Below are positions 35,127-44,657 of a stretch of DNA of 64,000 nucleotides, in pieces. The notes under the pieces were generated by a model. It was not told the DNA's origin. It searched no databases and was given only the letters and a program-made list of their open reading frames with translations. The position numbers were made by a program, and so were the translations under genes. This DNA is from Pseudaquabacterium pictum (lineage in GTDB: Bacteria > Pseudomonadota > Gammaproteobacteria > Burkholderiales > Burkholderiaceae_C). How positions within the stretch are numbered: the first letter of the stretch is position 1; each line of letters opens with the position of its first letter. The DNA is taken from contig NZ_BJCL01000020.1 in assembly GCF_005403045.1 (NCBI RefSeq), positions 1-64,000 on the forward strand, read 5' to 3'.

Positions 35127-37817
35127 TCAGACCACCACGTTGACCAGCCGGCCCGGCACCACGATCACCTTCTTCGCCGCCTTGCCCTCGCTGAACTTGG
35201 CGAACTCGGGCGAGGCCAGCGCAGCCGCCTCGATGGCAGCCTTGTCGGCCGCCGCCGGCACACTGAGCGCGCCGCGGGTCTTGCCGCTGATCTGCAGCAC
35301 CAGGCTGATCTGGTCCTGCACCAGGGCGGCCTCGTCGACCGCAGGCCAGGGCGCATCCAGCAGGTCGCCCACGGCCTGGGCGAAGCCGAGTTCGGCCCAC
35401 AGCGCATGGGTGATGTGCGGGCAGGCCGGGTACAGAGCGCGCAGCAGCACCGACATGCCTTCGCACAGCGTGGCGGTGTCGCCGTCGCTGCCGTCCGCCT
35501 TGAAGCCTTCCAGCGCATTCAGCAGCTTCATGCAGCCCGACACCACGGTGTTGTACTGCATGCGGTCGAAGTCATGGCTCACCTGGCGCAGCACCAGGTG
35601 CACCTCGCGGCGCAGCGTGGCGGCCTCGGGGCGCAGCGTGGCGCCGCTCAGGTTGCTGCTGGTCGCACGCTGCAGCAGCGCGGCGTTCTTCGCGCCGAAA
35701 CCCCACACCCGCTTGAGGAATCGGTGCGCGCCTTCCACGCCGGCGTCGTTCCACTCCAGCGTCTGTTCGGGCGGGCTGGCGAACATCACGAACAGCCGGG
35801 CGGTGTCGGCGCCGTACTGGTCGATCAGGGCCTGCGGGTCGACACCGTTGTTCTTGGACTTGGACATCGTGCCCACGCCCTCGTAGTCGACCAGGCTGCC
35901 GTCGGCCTTGACGCGGGCCTGGGTCACCTTGCCGGCGTCATCACGGATGTCTTCCACCTCGTGCGGCCAGAAGTACTCGATGCCGCCCTTGTCGCTGCGC
36001 CGGCTGTAGATGTGGTTGAGCACCATGCCCTGGGTCAGCAGCTTGGTGAACGGCTCGGACACCTTGACCAGGCCCAGGTCGCGCATCACCTTGGTCCAGA
36101 AGCGGGCGTACAGCAGGTGCAGGATGGCGTGCTCGATGCCACCGATGTACTGGTCCATGCCAGGGTGGCCCGCGGTGTCCCCCATCCAGTACTGCGTGCC
36201 GTCGGCCACCATCGCCTCGGCGTTGGTGGGGTCGCAGTAGCGCATGAAGTACCACGACGAATCGACGAAGGTGTCCAGCGTGTCGGTCTCGCGCCGCGAC
36301 GGCTTGCCGCAGACGGGGCAGGGCACGTTCAGGAAGTCGGCGCGCTTGTTCAGCGGGTTGCCGCTGCCGTCGGGGATGCAGTCTTCGGGCAGCACCACCG
36401 GCAGGTCCTTCTCGGGCACCGGCACCGCGCCGTGGTCGTCGCAGTGGATGATCGGGATCGGCGTGCCCCAGTAGCGCTGGCGGCTCACGCCCCAGTCGCG
36501 CAGGCGCCAGGTGGTCTTCTTCTCGCCCAGGGCCTTGGCCGCCAGCAGCTCGGCCACTTTGGACACTGCCGCCTTGTGCGGCAGGCCGTCGAGCACGCCG
36601 GAGTTGACGCACACCGCACGCTGCTTGTCGCCGTACCAGTCGGCCCAGGCGTCGGTGCTGAAGGTCTCGCCGTCGGCCGCCACCACCTGCTGGATGGCCA
36701 GGCCGTACTTCCGGGCGAAGGCGAAGTCGCGCTCGTCATGCGCCGGCACGCCCATCACCGCGCCGTCGCCGTAGCCCATCAGCACGTAGTTGCCCACCCA
36801 CACGTCCACGGCCGCACCGGTCAGCGGGTGTGTCACCGTCAGGCCGGTGGCCACGCCCTTCTTGTCCTGCGTGGCCAGCTCGGCCTCGGTGGTGCCGCCC
36901 TGGGCGCACTCGGCGATGAAGGCGGCCACGGCGGGGTTGGACGCCGCGGCATGCGCGGCCAGCGGATGCTCGGGCGCCACGGCGCAGAAGGTCACGCCCA
37001 TGATGGTGTCGGCGCGGGTGGTGAACACCCACATGCGCCCATCGCCGATCAGCGCGCCATCCGCACCACGGATGTCGTGGGTGAAGGCGAAGCGCACGCC
37101 CTCGCTCTTGCCGATCCAGTTCTCCTGCATCAGCCGCACCCGCTCGGGCCAGCCGGCCAGGTACTGCGGGTCGTCGGGGTTGTTCACCGCCGACAGCAGC
37201 TCTTCGGCGTACTGGGTGATCTTCAGGTAGTAGCCGGGGATCTCGCGCTTCTCGACCACCGCGCCGCTGCGCCAGCCCTTGCCGTCGATCACCTGCTCGT
37301 TGGCCAGCACCGTCTGGTCGACCGGATCCCAGTTCACCACCTGGGTGCGGCGCTCGGCGATGCCGGCTTCCAGCATCTTCAGGAACAGCCACTGGTTCCA
37401 CTTGTAGTACTGCGGCGTGCAGGTGGCGACCTCGCGGCTCCAATCGATGGCCAGGCCCATGGCCTGCATCTGGCCCTTCATGTGGGCGATGTTCGAGTAG
37501 GTCCACGCAGCCGGTGGCACCTTGTTCTTCATCGCCGCGTTCTCGGCCGGCAGGCCGAAGGCGTCCCAGCCCATGGGCATCAGCACGTTCATGCCCTTCA
37601 TGCGCAGCTGGCGCGCGAGCATGTCGTTGATGGTGTAGTTGCGCACATGGCCCATGTGCAGCTTGCCGCTGGGGTAGGGCAGCATCGAGCAGGCGTAGAA
37701 CTTCGGCTTGCTCTGGTCCTCGGTCACGCGGTAGGCGTTGTGGCCGTTCCACAGCGGCTGCGCCCAGTGGGCATGGGCCGCGGCTTCCACCTCGGCGGGG
37801 GCGTATTTCTCGTTCAT
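35127..37817 (-). CDS. leuS: Leucyl-tRNA synthetase
   Basis: An 896-residue class I synthetase: HIGH-type motif in [16 protein letters not shown] (about residue 50), the CP1 editing domain (residues about 230-430, with [14 protein letters not shown]), zinc-type [20 protein letters not shown] and KMSKS motif in [14 protein letters not shown] -10 candidate TACAAT lies at 37829-37824 just ahead of the start, inside the short gap after exbD. Confidence 0.97.
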   Translation of the reverse strand: MNEKYAPAEVEAAAHAHWAQPLWNGHNAYRVTEDQSKPKFYACSMLPYPSGKLHMGHVRNYTINDMLARQLRMKGMNVLMPMGWDAFGLPAENAAMKNKVPPAAWTYSNIAHMKGQMQAMGLAIDWSREVATCTPQYYKWNQWLFLKMLEAGIAERRTQVVNWDPVDQTVLANEQVIDGKGWRSGAVVEKREIPGYYLKITQYAEELLSAVNNPDDPQYLAGWPERVRLMQENWIGKSEGVRFAFTHDIRGADGALIGDGRMWVFTTRADTIMGVTFCAVAPEHPLAAHAAASNPAVAAFIAECAQGGTTEAELATQDKKGVATGLTVTHPLTGAAVDVWVGNYVLMGYGDGAVMGVPAHDERDFAFARKYGLAIQQVVAADGETFSTDAWADWYGDKQRAVCVNSGVLDGLPHKAAVSKVAELLAAKALGEKKTTWRLRDWGVSRQRYWGTPIPIIHCDDHGAVPVPEKDLPVVLPEDCIPDGSGNPLNKRADFLNVPCPVCGKPSRRETDTLDTFVDSSWYFMRYCDPTNAEAMVADGTQYWMGDTAGHPGMDQYIGGIEHAILHLLYARFWTKVMRDLGLVKVSEPFTKLLTQGMVLNHIYSRRSDKGGIEYFWPHEVEDIRDDAGKVTQARVKADGSLVDYEGVGTMSKSKNNGVDPQALIDQYGADTARLFVMFASPPEQTLEWNDAGVEGAHRFLKRVWGFGAKNAALLQRATSSNLSGATLRPEAATLRREVHLVLRQVSHDFDRMQYNTVVSGCMKLLNALEGFKADGSDGDTATLCEGMSVLLRALYPACPHITHALWAELGFAQAVGDLLDAPWPAVDEAALVQDQISLVLQISGKTRGALSVPAAADKAAIEAAALASPEFAKFSEGKAAKKVIVVPGRLVNVVV

Positions 37818-37855
37818 CCCTTCATTGTAGAAGGGGGGTCTGCGGGCAGATGCCG

Positions 37856-38287
37856 CTATTTGGCCGATGGCGCGGCCGCGACCTCGGTGACAAAGCCCAC
37901 GCGGTTCAGCCCGCCCGCCTGCACCAGGCCGATCAGCTCGGCGATGCGGCCGAAGGGCACGGCCTGGTCGGCGCGCAGCTGCACCTCGGTGGCCGGGTTG
38001 CGGCGGGCGCTGTCGCGCACCTTGGCCTGCAGCTGTTCTGGGGTGACGGGTTCATCGCCCCAGAACAGCTGGCCGCCGGCATCCACCGCCACGGCGACGA
38101 ACAGCGGCGCATCGGTGGGCGTGGCGCCGTCGGCCTTGGGCAGATCGAGCCGCAGGCTGCTGCTCATCAGCGGTGCGGTGATGATGAAGATCACCAGCAG
38201 CACCAGCATCACGTCGATCAACGGCGTCATGTTGATCTCGCTCATCGGCTGCGATGCGCCAGGGCGCTGCAGGCGGCCGAAGGCCAT
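37856..38287 (-). CDS. ExbD/TolR-family proton-channel accessory protein
   Basis: A 143-residue single-span inner-membrane protein: [31 protein letters not shown] contains the family's essential Asp in the membrane helix (IDVMLVLL), then a periplasmic domain ([26 protein letters not shown]). Works with the ExbB/TolQ partner encoded one base upstream. It could serve TonB-dependent uptake or the Tol system; position beside dapB is common in Betaproteobacteria. Confidence 0.9.
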   Translation of the reverse strand: MAFGRLQRPGASQPMSEINMTPLIDVMLVLLVIFIITAPLMSSSLRLDLPKADGATPTDAPLFVAVAVDAGGQLFWGDEPVTPEQLQAKVRDSARRNPATEVQLRADQAVPFGRIAELIGLVQAGGLNRVGFVTEVAAAPSAK

Positions 38288-38288
38288 G

Positions 38289-38960
38289 TCAGCCGGCCTG
38301 GCGGGCGCCGGCGCCCGCCGCATCGAGGGCCATCTCGCGCAGGTCATGCGCAAAGCCTTCCAGCGCGGCCTCGCAGGACGCGACCCACTGGCCGAACAGG
38401 TTGTAGGCCAGCACCGCAGGGATGGCCACTGCCAGGCCGGCTGCGGTCATCACCAGCGCCTCGCCCACCGGGCCCGAGACCTTGTCGATGGTCAGCGAGC
38501 CGGCCGCCGAGATGCTGATCAGTGCGTGGTAGATGCCCCACACCGTGCCGAACAGGCCGATGAACGGCGCGGTGCTGCCGATCGACGCCAGCAGCACCTG
38601 GCCGAAGCGCAGGTGGGCCAGGCTGCGCTGCAGCGCATCACGCAGGCGGCGCGTCAGTTGCGAGCCGAGTGCGGCCTGGGTGGCCAGGGTGCCGGCCGGC
38701 TCGGCCAGCAGGCCGGCGTCCAGCATCGGCAGCAGCACCTGTTCACGGTCCAGCGCGGCCAGGCGGGTGCGGCCGGCGGCCAGGGTGTCGGCCGACCAGA
38801 AGGCGGCCACCGCACGGTCGATGTCGCGGCGCGCGCGCTGCAACACCCAGCCCTTCCAGAAAATCAGCACCCAGGCGCTGACCGACATGGCCAGCAGCAG
38901 CACCACCACCGTGCGGCCGATGGCGTCGTTCTCGTGCCAGAACTGCAGCAGGCCTTGCAT
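38289..38960 (-). CDS. MotA/TolQ/ExbB-family proton channel protein
   Basis: A 223-residue protein with three membrane helices: VVVLLLAMSVSAWVLIFWKG near residue 25, then FGQVLLASIGSTAPFIGLFGTVWGIYHAL and VGEALVMTAAGLAVAIPAVLAYNLFGQW, the last two forming the conserved channel core (GLFGTVWGI, EAL..TA.GL.VAIPA). It uses the proton gradient with ExbD/TolR (37856-38287). Start at 38960 chosen as the first Met preceding the first helix. Confidence 0.92.
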   Translation of the reverse strand: MQGLLQFWHENDAIGRTVVVLLLAMSVSAWVLIFWKGWVLQRARRDIDRAVAAFWSADTLAAGRTRLAALDREQVLLPMLDAGLLAEPAGTLATQAALGSQLTRRLRDALQRSLAHLRFGQVLLASIGSTAPFIGLFGTVWGIYHALISISAAGSLTIDKVSGPVGEALVMTAAGLAVAIPAVLAYNLFGQWVASCEAALEGFAHDLREMALDAAGAGARQAG

Positions 38961-38968
38961 GCCCAGGC

Positions 38969-39772
38969 TCAGGCCAGGCCGAGCACGTCGTTCATGTCGA
39001 ACAGGCCGGTGGCGTGCCCCGCCAGGAAGCGTGCGGCCCGCAGGCTGCCCTGGGCATAGCCGGCGCGGCTGCTGCTCTTGTGGCTGATCTCGATGCGCTC
39101 GCCGGTGCCGGCGAACAGCACGGTGTGGTCGCCGATGATGTCGCCGCCGCGGATGGCCGAGAAGCCGATGGTCGACGGATCCCGCTCGCCGGTGACGCCT
39201 TCGCGCGCATAGACCGCGCAGTCCTTCAGGTCGCGCCCCAGCGCGGCGGCCAGCACTTCGCCCATCTGCAGTGCGGTGCCGCTGGGTGCATCCACCTTGT
39301 GGCGGTGGTGGGCTTCGATCACCTCGATGTCGTAGCCCTGGCTCAGCGCCCGGGCAGCCTGGTCCAGCAACTTCAGCACCACGTTGACGCCCACGCTCAT
39401 GTTGGGCGCGAACACCACCGCCGTGTGCGCGGCATGGGCGGTGATGGCGGCCTTCTGCTCGGGCGAGAAGCCAGTGGTGCCGATCACTGCCTTGACGCCC
39501 AGCCGGCGGCAGGCCGCCAGATGCGCCAGCGTGCCGGCGGGCCGGGTGAAGTCGATCAGCACCTGGGCGTTGGCCAGGCCGGCGTCCAGGTCGCTGGTGA
39601 TGGCCACGCCGGTGTGGCGTCCGGCAAAGGCGCCGGCATCCTGGCCCAGGGCCGGGCTGTCGGCGACGTCGAGCGCGCCAGCCAGTTGCAGGTCGGGCGC
39701 AGCCAGCACCGCCTCGACCAGCATGCGGCCCATGCGGCCGGACGCACCGGCAATCGCGATGCGCAGCGTCAT
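38969..39772 (-). CDS. dapB: 4-hydroxy-tetrahydrodipicolinate reductase
   Basis: A 267-residue DapB: nucleotide motif [37 protein letters not shown], the catalytic [16 protein letters not shown] and [24 protein letters not shown]. It reduces the dipicolinate intermediate in lysine and diaminopimelate synthesis. ATG overlaps the bamE stop (ATGA). Confidence 0.97.
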   Translation of the reverse strand: MTLRIAIAGASGRMGRMLVEAVLAAPDLQLAGALDVADSPALGQDAGAFAGRHTGVAITSDLDAGLANAQVLIDFTRPAGTLAHLAACRRLGVKAVIGTTGFSPEQKAAITAHAAHTAVVFAPNMSVGVNVVLKLLDQAARALSQGYDIEVIEAHHRHKVDAPSGTALQMGEVLAAALGRDLKDCAVYAREGVTGERDPSTIGFSAIRGGDIIGDHTVLFAGTGERIEISHKSSSRAGYAQGSLRAARFLAGHATGLFDMNDVLGLA

Positions 39773-40326
39773 GGTTCCAGCGGCGGGTAGCTGCGCACGG
39801 CACCCATCGGAACGGTGGGCTCGGGCGCGGCTGCCGGTGGCTTGGGCAGGGCCTTGATCTGCTCGTCGGTCAACGCGATCGGCTGGGTGCGCTGGCCTTT
39901 CAGCGGTCGGCTGATGGCGGCGACGAAGTCACGCTCGGTCGGCAGGTCCTTGGCTTCCAGCCGCTCCAGCTTGTCCTCCTTGAAGAAGGCGACCACGTCG
40001 CGGCGTTGCGGTGGCGTGCCTTGGCGCCGGATGGTGAAGATGTAGTCCCAGCGGTCGGCGTGGAACGGGTCGGTCAGCATCGGCGAGCCGAGGATGTCGC
40101 GCACCTGGGCCCGGGTCATGCCCGGTTGCACCCGCGCCGCCAGCTCCTGGGTCACCACATTGCCCTGCACGATGTCCATGCGGTAGGGCGTGACCACACC
40201 CAGGAAGCTCTCGCCCGACTGCAGCGAGGGCAGGGCGGGCAGGTAGGCGCAGGCGCCCAGGGCCAGGGGCAGGCCGGCCAGGCCGGCCAGGCGGAGGATG
40301 CGGCGAAGAGGGGCGGATGTGCTCAA
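39769..40326 (-). CDS. bamE: Outer-membrane protein assembly factor BamE
   Basis: A 185-residue lipoprotein: from TTG 40326 the signal [29 protein letters not shown] places the lipid Cys near residue 26. The SmpA/OmlA domain follows: [45 protein letters not shown]. BamE supports the BAM complex that inserts beta-barrels such as LptD. An in-frame ATG at 40413 would put over 50 residues before the lipobox and sits on the promoter, so it is unlikely. C-terminal Pro-rich extension. Confidence 0.92.
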   Translation of the reverse strand: MSTSAPLRRILRLAGLAGLPLALGACAYLPALPSLQSGESFLGVVTPYRMDIVQGNVVTQELAARVQPGMTRAQVRDILGSPMLTDPFHADRWDYIFTIRRQGTPPQRRDVVAFFKEDKLERLEAKDLPTERDFVAAISRPLKGQRTQPIALTDEQIKALPKPPAAAPEPTVPMGAVRSYPPLEP

Positions 40327-40407
40327 GGTGCCTGCCGTAGACGGGGTGCAGCTGGGGTGCAGCCGGGGTGTTGCCACGGCGCGCTGGGCGCCGCCGGCCG
40401 GGCTGGA

Positions 40408-40425
40408 TATCATCGAACGATTCTA
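40408..40425. promoter_or_regulatory. Overlapping divergent -10 boxes of fur and bamE
   Basis: TATCAT (40408-40413) is the plus-strand -10 for fur, 22 bases ahead of its ATG; the minus strand reads TAGAAT at 40425-40420 for bamE. CGAACGATTCTA (40414-40425) directly after the -10 is identical to 12828-12839 in the amgK/lptD region. Confidence 0.55.
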
Positions 40426-40435
40426 TCCACCCACC

Positions 40436-40888
40436 ATGCCGACCCGCGCCGACCCCTCCCAGTCCCACGCCGACGAGCTCAAGAGCAGCGGCCTGAAGGC
40501 CACGCTGCCGCGCATCAAGATCCTCGAGGTCTTCCAGCGCACGTCGCAGCGGCACATGACGGCCGAGGATGTGTTCAAGGCCTTGCTGATGGAAGGCGCC
40601 GACATCGGCCTGGCCACGGTGTACCGGGTGCTGATGCAGTTCGAGCAGGCTGGCCTGCTGTCGCGCAGCCACTTCGAATCCGGCAAGTCGGTGTTCGAGC
40701 TCAACGAGGGCCAGCACCACGACCACCTGGTCTGCCTGACCTGCGGCCGGGTGGAGGAGTTCTACGACCCCGAGATCGAGCAGCGCCAGCGGGCCGTCGC
40801 CCAGGCCCACGGCTTCGACCTGCAGGACCACGCGCTGTCGCTGTACGCGGTGTGCACCAAGCCCGCCTGCCCGCACAAGGGCAAGTGA
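40436..40888 (+). CDS. fur: Ferric uptake regulator Fur
   Basis: A 150-residue Fur: DNA-binding [31 protein letters not shown] and [20 protein letters not shown], metal sites [31 protein letters not shown], and a C-terminal [11 protein letters not shown]. It represses iron uptake when loaded with Fe(II). Divergent from bamE, as in most Betaproteobacteria. No clear Fur box was noticed in its own promoter. Confidence 0.97.
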   Translation: MPTRADPSQSHADELKSSGLKATLPRIKILEVFQRTSQRHMTAEDVFKALLMEGADIGLATVYRVLMQFEQAGLLSRSHFESGKSVFELNEGQHHDHLVCLTCGRVEEFYDPEIEQRQRAVAQAHGFDLQDHALSLYAVCTKPACPHKGK

Positions 40889-40901
40889 GCGCGCCGGCGG
40901 C

Positions 40902-41855
40902 TCACTCGTCGGGCTGCTGCATCGCGCGCTGGTGGCGCTCGATGAATTCCTGGTAGGTGTCGATGCCGCGCAGCTGCAGGATGGTGTTGCGCACCGCTGC
41001 CTCCACCAGCACCGCCAGGTTGCGGCCGGCATCCACCGTGATCACCACCTTGCGGATGCCGATGCCGAGAATGTCCTCGTACAGCGGCTCGTAGGGCAGG
41101 CGTTCGAACTCGCGCTCCATCGTCTCCTTGCGCACCAGGTGCACGATGAGCTTCAGGCGCATCTTGCGGCGCACCGCCGTCTCGCCAAAGATCGCCTTGA
41201 TGTCGAGCAGGCCAATGCCGCGCACTTCCAGCAGGTTCAGCAGCAGGTCGGGGCAGCGGCCCTCTAGCGCGCTCTGGCTGATCTTGTAGAGGTCGACCGC
41301 ATCGTCGGCCACCAGGCCGTGGCCACGGCTGATCAGCTCCAGCCCCAGCTCGCTCTTGCCCAGGCCGCTCTCGCCCGTCAGCAGCACGCCCAGCCCCAGG
41401 ATGTCCATGAACACGCCATGGCGGGTGATGCGGTCGGCGAACAGCTGCGCCAGGTAGGCGCGCACGATGTCGATCACCTGGCCGGCGGATTCGCTGGTGA
41501 CGAACAGCGGGATCTCGGCACGGTCGCACATCGCCACCAGGCGGTCGGGCGGCGTCACGCCGTCGGCGGCGATCAGCACCGGCGGCTCCAGCGTGACGAT
41601 GCGCGAGATGCGGCGCTCCTGGTCCTCGGGGCTGTTCTCGGAGAGGTACTTGACCTCGCGCCAGCCGACGATCTGGACCCGGTAGGGGTGCACATAGTTC
41701 AGGTAGCCGACCAGGTCGGCGGCTGACTGCGCATCGCGCACCGCCGCGTCGTCGAAGCGGCGCTCGGGGTGTGCGTGGCCAGCGATCCAGGCCCAGCGCA
41801 GCAACTCGCGGTGGGCTTCGAACAGCGCCTCGGCGCTGATCGAGGTCGGCTTCAA
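40902..41855 (-). CDS. hprK: HPr kinase/phosphorylase
   Basis: A 317-residue HprK: N-terminal MurF-like half, then Walker [31 protein letters not shown] (P-loop about residue 155) and the HprK signature [19 protein letters not shown]. It phosphorylates and dephosphorylates a seryl HPr. The start is a rare TTG (41853-41855 complement), since [18 protein letters not shown] is the family N terminus and no ATG precedes it. 34 bases downstream of ptsN; HPr and EI genes are not in the window. Confidence 0.94.
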   Translation of the reverse strand: MKPTSISAEALFEAHRELLRWAWIAGHAHPERRFDDAAVRDAQSAADLVGYLNYVHPYRVQIVGWREVKYLSENSPEDQERRISRIVTLEPPVLIAADGVTPPDRLVAMCDRAEIPLFVTSESAGQVIDIVRAYLAQLFADRITRHGVFMDILGLGVLLTGESGLGKSELGLELISRGHGLVADDAVDLYKISQSALEGRCPDLLLNLLEVRGIGLLDIKAIFGETAVRRKMRLKLIVHLVRKETMEREFERLPYEPLYEDILGIGIRKVVITVDAGRNLAVLVEAAVRNTILQLRGIDTYQEFIERHQRAMQQPDE

Positions 41856-41889
41856 GCGGTGGCCCCGGGCAGCACGGCAGCGTGGCGGC

Positions 41890-42360
41890 TCAGGCCACCG
41901 ACTTCAGCGGCGCCCAGTCGGCGATCAGCTTGTGCAGCGCCACGGCGGTCTCGGCGGTCTTCATGCGCTCGCGCAGGTCGCGGTCGGACAACAGCTCGGC
42001 GATCTCCGACAGGATCTCCAGGTGCCGCTGCGTCGCCGCCTCGGGCACCAGCAGGAAGATCAGCAGGCCCACCGGCTCGTCGTCGGGCGCGTCGAACGGG
42101 ATCGGCTGCTGCACGCGGATGACCGCCGCCAGCGGGTTCTTCAGGCCCTTGATGCGGCCGTGCGGGATCGCCACGGCATGGCCCAGACCGGTGGAGCCCA
42201 GGCGTTCGCGTGCGAACAGGTTGTCGGTGACGGTGGCCCGCGCAATGGCGTGCTGGTTCTCGAACAGCAGACCGGCGTGCTCGAAGGCGCGCTTCTTGCT
42301 GGTGGCATCCACATCCACCATCACATTGGCGACGGGCAGGATGGCGGCGAGACGGTTCAT
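41890..42360 (-). CDS. ptsN: Nitrogen-PTS EIIA component PtsN
   Basis: A 156-residue EIIA(Ntr): phosphorylated His in [21 protein letters not shown] (about residue 68), later [23 protein letters not shown]. It links phospho-relay to potassium and nitrogen physiology. A sigma70-type promoter (TTGCGG-N16-TATAAT) lies 66-93 bases upstream, so ptsN-hprK can be transcribed apart from hpf. Confidence 0.95.
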   Translation of the reverse strand: MNRLAAILPVANVMVDVDATSKKRAFEHAGLLFENQHAIARATVTDNLFARERLGSTGLGHAVAIPHGRIKGLKNPLAAVIRVQQPIPFDAPDDEPVGLLIFLLVPEAATQRHLEILSEIAELLSDRDLRERMKTAETAVALHKLIADWAPLKSVA

Positions 42361-42425
42361 GGCGTTCCCCCCGCATCGCGCCGGTTCTTGGCTGGCGCCA
42401 TCACGGGTCCTGTGACTGAAAAATG

Positions 42426-42455
42426 ATTATAGAAACGCATTGCTGCACCGCAATG
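42426..42455 (-). promoter_or_regulatory. ptsN promoter with overlapping palindrome
   Basis: Minus strand: TTGCGG (42453-42448), 16-base spacer, TATAAT (42431-42426). The spacer and -35 overlap a perfect inverted repeat CATTGC-TGCACC-GCAATG (42438-42455), a possible operator. Confidence 0.6.
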
Positions 42456-42514
42456 TAGACACCACCCTCGACTGCGGGATGTTGCCAATCCGCTTCAAAT
42501 CATGCAGATGTGAA

Positions 42515-42538
42515 CAAAACGGCCCCCGCAGGGGCCGT
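42515..42538 (-). terminator. Intrinsic terminator of hpf
   Basis: On the minus strand ACGGCCCC-TGCG-GGGGCCGT followed by TTTTG, 20 bases after the hpf stop. It separates hpf from ptsN transcription. Confidence 0.8.
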
Positions 42539-42558
42539 CGGTTGCAGAGGTGGACGGC

Positions 42559-42900
42559 CTAGACCACGCCAGCATCCAGGCGCTTGGCGGCCGGGTGGTG
42601 GTGGTCCTGCAGTTTGTCCTTGTGCTTGACGACCTGGCGGTCGAGCTTGTCCATCAACTGGTCGATGGCGGCGTACAGATCCTCATGCGACTGCTCCACG
42701 AAGATGTCCTTGCCCTTGGCATGCAACGTCACTTCGGCCTTCTGCCGTCGTTCCTTCTCCTTCAGCTTTTCCACTGTCAGCAGAACACTGATGTCGACCA
42801 CCTGGTCGAAGTGCCTTGTGACCCGATCCAGCTTGGTGAGCACGTACTCACGAAGCGCCGGAGTGACATCCAGATGGTGTCCGCTGATCGTCAGGTTCAT
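42559..42900 (-). CDS. hpf: Ribosome hibernation-promoting factor, short form
   Basis: A 113-residue [42 protein letters not shown] (ends quoted) and [37 protein letters not shown] make the beta-alpha-beta-beta-beta-alpha fold that fills the tRNA/mRNA channel of idle 70S ribosomes. The C-terminal dimer domain of long HPF is missing. In most Betaproteobacteria rpoN lies just upstream; here the neighbour is a divergent HTH-receiver gene. Confidence 0.95.
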   Translation of the reverse strand: MNLTISGHHLDVTPALREYVLTKLDRVTRHFDQVVDISVLLTVEKLKEKERRQKAEVTLHAKGKDIFVEQSHEDLYAAIDQLMDKLDRQVVKHKDKLQDHHHPAAKRLDAGVV

Positions 42901-43304
42901 CAGAGCGTCCTTTCAAAAAGGGTTTCTCGGAGCAGGACGGTGTGCAGGCACTTCGCCGACGCAGCACGGAGCGCCCACCGTCCGAGCCCAGTGTGCGCCC
43001 GATGTCAGGGCGATGACAAGGGGTGACTGGGCGCCATGGGCGGTGCTTTTGAGAGGTTCAGCACAATCTGCAAGCTTGACAATTTCGCCGTGTCCCTGGT
43101 GTCCTGTCAGATGTGACATCCGTGTTTTCCTAGGGGTGCCCCCTCACCCGATGGGTTAAACAGGGTAAAGTGAAAAAAAGTGGCGGCTCGTGCCGGGTGC
43201 GTGCAAGTGGGCGCTCCTGGCCGGGCCGCAGTCGATCCCCACGTTCCTGCATGCCTTGCCCGGCAGGCGGGGCGGCCTCCAAGCCCGGTCTGGCCGGCAG
43301 CGTG
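42901..43304. other. Long divergent intergenic region, hpf / HTH-receiver gene
   Basis: About 400 bases without a convincing gene. It is AT-richer in the middle and contains the palindrome TGTCA-GATG-TGACA (43105-43118), an adjoining GATGTGACATC dyad, TTGACA at about 43076 and the run GGGTTAAACAGGGTAAAGTG near 43155. Promoters of both genes must lie here, but no -35/-10 pair stands out. Confidence 0.5.
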
Positions 43305-43931
43305 ATGCGCAAGAACCCCACCAACGACGACGTCCTGTCCACCCGCGAAGCCGCCGAGCAGTTGGGTGTTGCCTTGCGAACCGTGCAGTTGTGGGTGGAA
43401 AGCGGTGTGTTGCCAGCATGGAAGACGGCCGGCGGCCACCGCCGCATCTCCCGCATCGCCGTCGAGCGGCTGATCGGCGAGCGCCGTGCAGCGCTGTCGG
43501 GCGACACCCAGCCTGCCCCGTTGGCGCCAGGCGGGGAAGCCCGTCTGCGGGTGATGGTGGTCGAGGACGAGCCGGAGCTGCTGCGCCTGTTCATGATGGT
43601 GATCGCCGGCTGGGACCTGCCCATCGACGTGACCCCGGCCTCCGACGGCTTCGAGGCCCTGTTGCGCATGGGTCAGCAATGCCCCGACCTGCTGGTCACC
43701 GACCTGAACATGCCGGGCATGGACGGCTTCAAGATGATCCAGTCGCTGCGCGGCGTCGGTCCGGCCTACGACGACATGGAGATCGTCGTCGTCACCGCCT
43801 TGTCCGAGGCCGACATCGCCCAGCGCGGCGGCCTGCCGGCGCAGGTGCGGGTGTTCCACAAGCCGGTGCCGTTCGACGAGCTCGAAGCGCTGGTGCGCGA
43901 CCGCGTCGCCGCGCTGGCCTCGGTGGCCTGA
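43305..43931 (+). CDS. Excisionase/MerR-type HTH protein fused to a receiver domain
   Basis: A 208-residue protein with inverted domain order: an N-terminal helix-turn-helix of excisionase/MerR type (VLSTREAAEQLGVALRTVQLWVESGVLPAWKTAGGHRRI, residues about 10-50), a short linker, then a complete REC domain (LRVMVVEDEPELLRLFM, acceptor Asp in DLLVTDLNMPGMDGFK, Lys in VFHKPVPF). Most response regulators carry REC first. It is followed by a stand-alone receiver and is divergent from hpf. A cognate kinase is not nearby. ATG 43305 chosen; a GTG three bases earlier is possible. Confidence 0.88.
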   Translation: MRKNPTNDDVLSTREAAEQLGVALRTVQLWVESGVLPAWKTAGGHRRISRIAVERLIGERRAALSGDTQPAPLAPGGEARLRVMVVEDEPELLRLFMMVIAGWDLPIDVTPASDGFEALLRMGQQCPDLLVTDLNMPGMDGFKMIQSLRGVGPAYDDMEIVVVTALSEADIAQRGGLPAQVRVFHKPVPFDELEALVRDRVAALASVA

Positions 43932-44076
43932 TCGCCCGCCAGGGCTGGGCCAGCCGCCGGCCCGTGGTGGCCGTTGCACCGGCCGGCCATTTCCGGTCTT
44001 CGGCCAGGTGCAATCCGCCTGACAATGTGGCGTGGGGTTGCCGGCCGAAGGCTGCCGGCCCCGGGGAGCCCTTGCC

Positions 44077-44448
44077 ATGAAACGCGTGCTGATCGTCGAA
44101 GACCAGGCTGACATCCGGAAGCTGATCCGGATGACGCTGGAGTTCGAGCCCTACGAGATCCACGAGGCTGCCAACGGCACGGACGGCCTGCAACTGGCCG
44201 TCTCGGTGCAGCCGGACCTGATCCTGCTCGACGTGATGATGCCCGGCGAGCTCGATGGCCTGCAGGTGTGCGCCCGCGTGCGCGCGCTGCCGGCGCTGCA
44301 GGGCACCCGGGTGGTGCTGCTCACCGCCCGCGGGCAGACCCAGGACCGCGATGCCGGCCAGGAAGCAGGGGCCGACGAGTACCTGATCAAGCCCTTCAGC
44401 CCGCTGCAGCTGATCGAGACCATCGAGCGGCTGATGCCTGCGGCCTGA
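44077..44448 (+). CDS. CheY-like single-domain response regulator
   Basis: A 123-residue receiver: MKRVLIVEDQADIRKLIRMTLE, acceptor Asp in DLILLDVMMPGELDGLQV, Thr in VVLLTARGQ and Lys in ADEYLIKPFSPLQL. No output domain. GGGGAG lies eight bases ahead. It probably exchanges phosphate with a kinase elsewhere, possibly together with the HTH-receiver protein encoded just upstream. Confidence 0.92.
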   Translation: MKRVLIVEDQADIRKLIRMTLEFEPYEIHEAANGTDGLQLAVSVQPDLILLDVMMPGELDGLQVCARVRALPALQGTRVVLLTARGQTQDRDAGQEAGADEYLIKPFSPLQLIETIERLMPAA

Positions 44449-44468
44449 GCCTGCCGCACCGGCAGGCT
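44448..44468 (+). terminator. Stem-loop directly after the receiver gene
   Basis: AGCCTGCCG-CAC-CGGCAGGCT, a perfect 9-bp stem beginning at the stop codon, without a T run. It may end the receiver transcript before the corA leader starts. Confidence 0.55.
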
Positions 44469-44484
44469 GCCAGGGTGCCGATGC

Positions 44485-44657
44485 CATAATCATCGGCTGA
44501 TCCACTCGGAGCACCACGTTGGACCCCAGTCACCCTCGGTGACCGTCCACGCCAGGCCAGACCTGGGGTGAGGCGGTCGCAGACACACGTCATCCCCCAG
44601 CCTTCCACGGCCGCCCGTGCCCTTCGGCATGCAGGCCGCCGCGTCCTGGAGAGCGCC
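44485..44657 (+). promoter_or_regulatory. -10 box and long structured 5' leader of corA
   Basis: CATAAT (44485-44490) is a -10 candidate, giving a leader of about 160 bases. The leader can pair ACCCCAG (44523-44529) with CTGGGGT (44563-44569), enclosing GTCACC-CTC-GGTGAC (44529-44543); GACCG (44541-44545) can instead pair with CGGTC (44574-44578), which gives alternative folds. It matches no riboswitch family that I recognise. It could be a metal-responsive leader. Confidence 0.45.

Noticed and set aside
35100-39059. Plus-strand open frame of about 1,300 codons through lptE, leuS, exbD and exbB
   Set aside because: Same codon-bias artefact; it spans four well-recognised minus-strand genes.
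40326-40413. ATG 40413 as the bamE start
   Set aside because: It would place more than 50 residues before the lipobox and falls on the divergent promoter; TTG 40326 gives a normal lipoprotein signal.
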